A stretch of 10,434 bases of DNA from Nitrospinaceae bacterium. Its GTDB lineage: Bacteria; Nitrospinota; Nitrospinia; Nitrospinales; VA-1. The notes beneath the pieces are model-generated. The model ran no database searches. It saw nothing but the letters and a program-made list of their open reading frames with translations, and was not told the DNA's origin. Shown piece by piece: positions 5,699 to 10,434 of this stretch; position 1 is the stretch's first letter, and every line of letters starts with the position of its first letter. The position numbers were made by a program, and so were the translations under genes. The stretch lies in assembly GCA_029261435.1 (NCBI GenBank), contig JAJDBI010000175.1:1-10434 (forward strand), given 5' to 3'.

Positions 5699-8278
5699 AT
5701 GGGAAACTTTCTAAAGCAAAGAACTGAAAAAAAAAGAGATCTTCTCCTGATGGAGATGACGCGCATTATATATACGGGCATACTATTTATAATTTTTGGA
5801 GGGTATATATCCCATTTATACCTGAAAGATATCAAAGACAGTCATAAGGAAATACTTGGTACGCAATTACTTGCAGTTCTAAATTCCGTAAGCGGATCTC
5901 TTGATTCTTGGGCAGAATTGCGAAAAGAGGAAGTCACCCGTTGGGCTGAATCAAACATACTTCAGGGTACTGTCAGCAGTGATAATTTCAACAAGTGGAT
6001 AAAAAAGCACCCAGAGTACGACGCCAAGTACATCATTGATGAGGTGGGAAAAACCTATAAAACTCTGGGCTCACCGTCTGAAGTAACGCATGACCTCTAC
6101 CAGCTTCAGGATAAACACCCGGAACGCAGAGAATTTCTAGACAAAGTTTTTGCTCAGAGTCGTGCTGTTATCAGCCACCCAATGATTTTTGAGGACAACG
6201 CAAACCCCATCATGTTTGTAGCAAAACATATCAAAAACTATAAGCAGAAATCTTTAGCACTGGTTTTTAGGATTGACCCCAATAAGGGCTTTTCCAGGCT
6301 TCACAAAGACGCTCAAATAGGCAAAACTGGAGAAACCTATGCCTTCAGCAAATCAGGGTACCTCCTATCCGAAAGTCGGTTTTTACGAAGCCTCATACAT
6401 AAATTTGGTTTTCTTGCTCCTGACGAGACTGGAATCCTTAATATCCAGATTCGCGACCCAGGGGGAGACATAACACAGGGTTTTATAGAAAAACCCAGCA
6501 GTGGGCGACCATTAACAATAGTTGCCCAACACATTAAGAATGTTGCTGAAAATAAATATAGAGAGAGTTCAGATAAGGAAAGGATTTTCGCAGGTTTTGA
6601 GGGATACCCGGATTACCGAGGGGTCAAAGTAATAGGTGTTGGGGTATGGAATAAAACTTTTGAGATGGGAATAGCCACGGAGATCGATTATGACGAAGCA
6701 CTTAAAGGCTATAACGGAATTTTTTGGTTTATGATTTTTTGTTGGACCCTGATAGTTCTGCTTTTCGTGGTTTGCTCATTTGATTTATATAAACATAGAT
6801 TTCAGAAAATAAAACTGCAGGAATCAAATTTGTTTTTAAAGAGCATTTTGGACAGCTCTTCGTCCGTTTCTATTATTTCCACTGATGCACAAGGAAAAAT
6901 TCTTTTCTGGAATAAAGGTGCCGAAAACCAATTAGGTTATAAATCAGACGAAATGACTGATCGTAAAAACATAAATATCATATATCCCAAGAATAAAGGT
7001 CGTTCAACTCTTGAGAACTCAATCACAGAGGTTTTGCAATCCGGAAAAACCTGCCAACAAGAGGTGGAAGAGATAACAAGAGATGGGCAGAGAATAAATG
7101 TTGCCATCACCATGACACCAAGAATCGATGAAAGAGGTAAAGTCGAGGCTATTTTAGGAATCGGGGAAGATATCACCGAGAAAGTTCAGACACGTGAAAA
7201 ACTAAAAAGAGGAGCCCTTTACCTTAAATTAGTAGAAGAGGTATTCACAGCATCAAAAAATTACGACACCGTAGAAAAAATGACAAAGCATATTTGCGAA
7301 AAGGTTTGCTCTCAAATGAATTGGGCTGTAGGGAGTTTCATTCTACTCGAGAAAGAGTCTCTAACTCTTAACACAGCCAGTTGCCCCTTGGACTCGTTAG
7401 AGCTGAAAGCCTTCTTGAAAATCAGACAAACAACTTTCAACTCACAGGGGATGAAAATTCCTAATCAAGTTATTCAAACAGAATCACCCGTATTCTCAAA
7501 GAACCTTATCGATGAGTTTGATTTTGACAAAAGAATTCTTGCGAACTCCGGCATCAAATGCGGTTTTTGGTTTCCAGTTTTCATCGAAAACAATGTTGCC
7601 GGTGTATTGGAATTTTTTTCTTTGGAAGTTGAGGAGCTCGACAAACATTTGTTGCAGGTCATAAATAGAGTCAGCTCCATTTTAGGAAGAAACCTTGAAT
7701 ACAGGCGAATAAAAATCAATCTCACACAATTTTCTATCCTGGCTGAAAGTTTCAAAGGAATTATTGATGTAATGAAAGCGTCATCGACCTCGGAAGAAAT
7801 AATCCAGGCTTGTTTAGACAGAATTTGTTCTGCCACGAGATGGCAGGTAGGTCATTTTTTGGTTTTAGATGATAAATTTCCGACCGAAACGAAATTGAAA
7901 TCATCAGGCATTTGGTACAGAAAGGACCCAGAAATGCTTAAAGCCTTTCAGAAGGTTTCCATGAACCCTGACTTTAATTTCATCGAAGACCTACCCGGAA
8001 GAGTTTTAGCTTCAATGCAACCCATTTGGATCGAAAACCTGGCCGATGAACCCGCGTTTCGACGAGCACAGATAGCCATAAATAGTGGGCTTAAATCCGG
8101 GTTTGGGTTTCCAATTATAAGAGAAGAACAGGTACTAGGTGTTATGGAGTTTTATTTCACCAAAACTCAAGAAGTGAACAAGGAGTTTTTGGACACACTC
8201 GCTGAAATCGGTACCCAGTTGGGTAACATACCCACTCTCGAAGATAATCTTGCAACAATGAAGGTTAAGAAATCCTGA
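5699..8278 (+). CDS. Membrane sensor: Cache-like domain, PAS, GAF, GAF, no output domain
   Basis: An 859-residue sensory protein anchored in the inner membrane. After a basic N-terminus, the first membrane helix spans about 21-42. Residues 43-335 are an extracytoplasmic double-Cache-type region; a late segment GYPDYRGVKVIGVGVW (302-317) followed by MGIATEIDYDEAL is typical of sensor kinases. The second helix spans about 339-362. A PAS domain (about 375-497) has LFWNKGAENQLGY and ends with the usual GIGEDITEK. Two GAF domains follow (about 508-668 and 674-845), each ending in a similar signature: KCGFWFPVF...GVLEFF and KSGFGFPII...GVMEFY. The protein stops there. No phosphoacceptor His box, HATPase motifs, GGDEF, EAL or methyl-accepting coiled coil follows, so the signal must pass by protein contact or the output is encoded separately. 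The start has only a weak AGG three bases upstream. The channel-like gene begins 17 bases after its stop, implying a shared transcript and function. Confidence 0.88.
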   Translation: MGNFLKQRTEKKRDLLLMEMTRIIYTGILFIIFGGYISHLYLKDIKDSHKEILGTQLLAVLNSVSGSLDSWAELRKEEVTRWAESNILQGTVSSDNFNKWIKKHPEYDAKYIIDEVGKTYKTLGSPSEVTHDLYQLQDKHPERREFLDKVFAQSRAVISHPMIFEDNANPIMFVAKHIKNYKQKSLALVFRIDPNKGFSRLHKDAQIGKTGETYAFSKSGYLLSESRFLRSLIHKFGFLAPDETGILNIQIRDPGGDITQGFIEKPSSGRPLTIVAQHIKNVAENKYRESSDKERIFAGFEGYPDYRGVKVIGVGVWNKTFEMGIATEIDYDEALKGYNGIFWFMIFCWTLIVLLFVVCSFDLYKHRFQKIKLQESNLFLKSILDSSSSVSIISTDAQGKILFWNKGAENQLGYKSDEMTDRKNINIIYPKNKGRSTLENSITEVLQSGKTCQQEVEEITRDGQRINVAITMTPRIDERGKVEAILGIGEDITEKVQTREKLKRGALYLKLVEEVFTASKNYDTVEKMTKHICEKVCSQMNWAVGSFILLEKESLTLNTASCPLDSLELKAFLKIRQTTFNSQGMKIPNQVIQTESPVFSKNLIDEFDFDKRILANSGIKCGFWFPVFIENNVAGVLEFFSLEVEELDKHLLQVINRVSSILGRNLEYRRIKINLTQFSILAESFKGIIDVMKASSTSEEIIQACLDRICSATRWQVGHFLVLDDKFPTETKLKSSGIWYRKDPEMLKAFQKVSMNPDFNFIEDLPGRVLASMQPIWIENLADEPAFRRAQIAINSGLKSGFGFPIIREEQVLGVMEFYFTKTQEVNKEFLDTLAEIGTQLGNIPTLEDNLATMKVKKS

Positions 8279-8295
8279 AATTTGATCCTCTACCT

Positions 8296-10317
8296 ATGAA
8301 TAAATTTGCATCTTCCAAATATAAAACCTCTCAACAAATAAACGAAGAAGCTGCAAGCGAAGAAACGTCCACCTCAGAAACCCATGAAGGCATGCTTCAT
8401 GAAAAGTTAATCTATAGAGTGACTTCTATTATTTGGATCATAGGTCTAGTTTTGGTCATAATTCAATTTGGTTACTATATTGATCGAAGAAATGATGCCA
8501 GCAACAGGGGGAGCGCGGAGAAGATCCTTAAAGAAGCTGCTATCAGTATTCGTGACGGACTGCCCCTTTATTTTGACATTAGAAATCTCCGAATCAGGTT
8601 TAGATTTGATGAAAACTTCAAAAATGACATGAACTTTGGAGAAGTCGGGTATGGATTTGCTCTATTCAAGGATGGCACCCTGCTCTACCACCCCACAGAG
8701 GAACATGTCTGGAATGAGAAAAAAATATTTCAAGTCGCCAAGGAACTAAATGACAAACAATTACTAAAAATTGGATCTCAAATATATTCTTACTGGTCAA
8801 AAGACGAAAAAAACAAGCAGTCGATAGAAAGAGAGTGTGACAAAATTGGTGCAGGAGAATTAACATGGCTTTTTCACGATTCATTGTGTGGGCAGGCAAA
8901 TAAAGCCATTATTTTTTTTAATAATCACTGGGAAAATCTCTGGCAAGATAAAAAAAACAATGTACTCATTGAGAAATCACAAATCATTGAATATCAGAAC
9001 CCAAACACTGGAGAAATTTCCTGGATCATGTACCAACACATAGAGGATAGAGATCTGTCCCTGGTTGCTGTTATAAGCCAGAAAACCCTGGATCAAGAAC
9101 ATAGAGGACTTTGGCATAGGAAAGTATGGCTCTCTGTGAATTTGATTTTACTTTTTCTGTTATTTGGGTTCAGGTGGACCTATTTCAACGTGAAAGGGAT
9201 TAAAGGTTATTGGTGGTTGGTTATGATTTCCTCATTTCTATTTTTAGTAGGAATTGGCTTTCTATGGAATGAGGCAATAAGAAACCCACTATATGAAGAA
9301 AGAGAACATGTAACCATATTAGATCAATCACATTTGGAGAAATTTTTATTCGATCAAAAAAAAACAATAAATGACGGAGGAACAGAGGAACCCAAAAAAA
9401 TTTCCACAGGAGTGTTTATTAATTCCCTTGAATTTGAAACCGCCAATAATATTGCCGTAGCAGGATATGTCTGGCAAAAACTTGTAAAGGGGGCGGATGA
9501 GGGTCTTACCAAAGGTGTCATTTTCCCTGACTCAATCTCAGATAAAAACACACTACTCTCCGAACCCTACAAACAAGAATTAGAAGTCGACAGGGAAATA
9601 TTCGAAGTTTATCGCTGGCCTTTTAAAACTATTTTGCGCGAAACATACGATTACTCAAAATATCCTTTTGATAAAAATAATATCTGGGTGCGCCTCTGGT
9701 CGGCAGATTTTGATGGAAAAGTGTTTCCCATTCCAGACTTGAAGTCCTATCCTTTTATCAGCCCATATGCATTACCAGGGTTGGAAAAGGACCTCATTTT
9801 ACCTGGATGGCAAATTGAGAAGAGTTTCTTTGATTATAAGTTTGAAAGCTATAACACAGACCTGGGATTCAGAGGTGAAAAAGTAAATGTAAATACACCT
9901 GAGCTCAACTTCAACATCACAGTAAAAAGAAAATTTGTCGGGCCTTTTGTATCCAATGTGATTCCGCTTATGGTTGTTGCCGGGCTTGTTTTTGGCCTAT
10001 TAATGCTGGCTCAGAAGGAGTATGTCAAAAAAAGAGAAATTGAGTTTGATGCGCAGAATATCCTGTCTTCATGCGCCGCCTTAATTTTTGTGGTTATTCT
10101 TGCTCAAATTGACCTTCGAGGAGATTTTCCTTCGGGAGGATTTTTTTATCTGGAATATTTCTATTTTGTAATGTATCTGATGATTCTACTGGTCGCCTTA
10201 AATGCCACATTGTTTACCTGGGGAGTGCGAAACTTTTTTTCCCGTCACTTCAGACTTCTATATTGGCCGGGTTTGTTAGGTTCGTTATGGATCATCACCT
10301 TGTTCACCTTTTATTGA
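8296..10317 (+). CDS. Cache-domain sensor fused to a pentameric ligand-gated ion channel (Cys-loop/Pro-loop superfamily)
   Basis: A 673-residue membrane protein. Polar residues 1-37 are followed by helix 1 (about 41-62), then an extracytoplasmic region to about 275 with a Cache-like signature GFALFKDGTLLYHP (120-133) and two cysteines (181, 198) that could form a disulfide. Helices at about 278-294 and 304-323 come next. From about 368 the sequence follows prokaryotic pLGICs such as GLIC: STGVFINSLEF opening (370-380), Pro-loop YPFDKN (456-461), LPGWQIE (502-508), then KRKFVG entering M1 with Pro557. M2 is at about 585-606, M3 at about 615-642 and M4 at about 652-671. Alternating the seven helices from a cytoplasmic N-terminus puts the Cache region, the channel extracellular domain and the C-terminus all outside, as pLGICs require. 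The Cys-loop cysteines are absent, as in bacterial members. No Shine-Dalgarno is visible, and the gap to the upstream sensor is 17 bases, suggesting coupling. The ligand is unknown. The channel call is from motif recognition; the N-terminal fusion is unusual. Confidence 0.82.
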   Translation: MNKFASSKYKTSQQINEEAASEETSTSETHEGMLHEKLIYRVTSIIWIIGLVLVIIQFGYYIDRRNDASNRGSAEKILKEAAISIRDGLPLYFDIRNLRIRFRFDENFKNDMNFGEVGYGFALFKDGTLLYHPTEEHVWNEKKIFQVAKELNDKQLLKIGSQIYSYWSKDEKNKQSIERECDKIGAGELTWLFHDSLCGQANKAIIFFNNHWENLWQDKKNNVLIEKSQIIEYQNPNTGEISWIMYQHIEDRDLSLVAVISQKTLDQEHRGLWHRKVWLSVNLILLFLLFGFRWTYFNVKGIKGYWWLVMISSFLFLVGIGFLWNEAIRNPLYEEREHVTILDQSHLEKFLFDQKKTINDGGTEEPKKISTGVFINSLEFETANNIAVAGYVWQKLVKGADEGLTKGVIFPDSISDKNTLLSEPYKQELEVDREIFEVYRWPFKTILRETYDYSKYPFDKNNIWVRLWSADFDGKVFPIPDLKSYPFISPYALPGLEKDLILPGWQIEKSFFDYKFESYNTDLGFRGEKVNVNTPELNFNITVKRKFVGPFVSNVIPLMVVAGLVFGLLMLAQKEYVKKREIEFDAQNILSSCAALIFVVILAQIDLRGDFPSGGFFYLEYFYFVMYLMILLVALNATLFTWGVRNFFSRHFRLLYWPGLLGSLWIITLFTFY

Positions 10318-10370
10318 TTTTATGATTCAATCAAATAAAAAATACTTAACTTAAGATACCAATAACCTGT

Positions 10371-10425
10371 CATTGCGAACGAACCATCCAGAAGAACTCA
10401 GGATCTACCCTTTCAGGGCACAATG
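10371..10425. repeat. Decayed palindromic dispersed repeat (CATTGCGA-type)
   Basis: Just after the channel gene, CATTGCGAACGAACC opens a segment with nested inverted repeats: CATTG (10371-10375) with CAATG (10421-10425), ATCC (10386-10389) with GGAT (10401-10404), and CCCT-ttc-AGGG (10408-10418). Elements starting with TGTCATTGCGA and ending with TCGCAATGACA are common intergenic repeats in many bacterial genomes. This looks like an eroded copy. The window ends shortly after, so its limits are uncertain. Confidence 0.4.
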
Positions 10426-10434
10426 GCCAAGAAA

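Noticed and set aside
5699..8278. Calling the sensor a histidine kinase or diguanylate cyclase
   Set aside because: The Cache, PAS and GAF parts are typical of such proteins, but no H-box, N/G-box or GGDEF motif is present.
8296..10317. Calling the last gene a chemoreceptor because of its Cache-like part
   Set aside because: No methyl-accepting coiled coil or hairpin follows; the C-terminus is a four-helix channel domain.
1..10434. CRISPR array, tRNA, rRNA, transposase
   Set aside because: No regularly spaced direct repeats, no cloverleaf or rRNA-like sequence and no transposase motif were seen.

Overview
The window looks like chromosomal DNA of a Gram-negative bacterium with AT-leaning composition. 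The signs are Sec-exported periplasmic proteins, c-type cytochromes, and sensors with extracytoplasmic domains. The cytochrome with an ethylbenzene-dehydrogenase-type C-terminal domain resembles accessory or gamma subunits of nitrite oxidoreductase-type enzymes. Together with a multicopper-style periplasmic protein and an Amt transporter, this suggests a nitrite oxidiser or related lineage such as Nitrospinota. That assignment is an inference; no rRNA or other marker gene is present.

Layout. Positions 1-602 (minus strand) hold the N-terminal 200 codons of an Amt ammonium transporter that runs off the left edge; being open-ended, it is easy to miss. Positions 603-1049 appear non-coding. Positions 1050-2242 (minus) hold a two-gene unit: a TlpA-like periplasmic thioredoxin-fold protein followed, with a one-base TAATG overlap, by a secreted SPOR-domain protein with an NTF2-like tail. 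Positions 2243-2715 form a long divergent intergenic region with several perfect small inverted repeats. Positions 2716-5476 (plus) hold two overlapping genes: a periplasmic cupredoxin/carboxypeptidase-regulatory-like protein, and a triheme cytochrome c fused to an EB_dh-like b-heme-type domain. They probably form one periplasmic electron-transfer unit.

Positions 5699-10317 (plus) are the most unusual part. A sigma70-like promoter precedes an 859-residue membrane sensor (extracytoplasmic Cache-like domain, PAS, two GAF domains) that has no kinase, cyclase or other output domain. Only 17 bases later comes a 673-residue protein whose C-terminal half is recognisably a pentameric ligand-gated ion channel (Pro-loop YPFD, a GW-x-IE motif, four membrane helices). 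Its N-terminal half adds a membrane-anchored Cache-like sensor and two more helices. The pair reads as a sensor plus ligand-gated channel module. The last ~65 bases (10371-10425) look like a decayed palindromic dispersed repeat.
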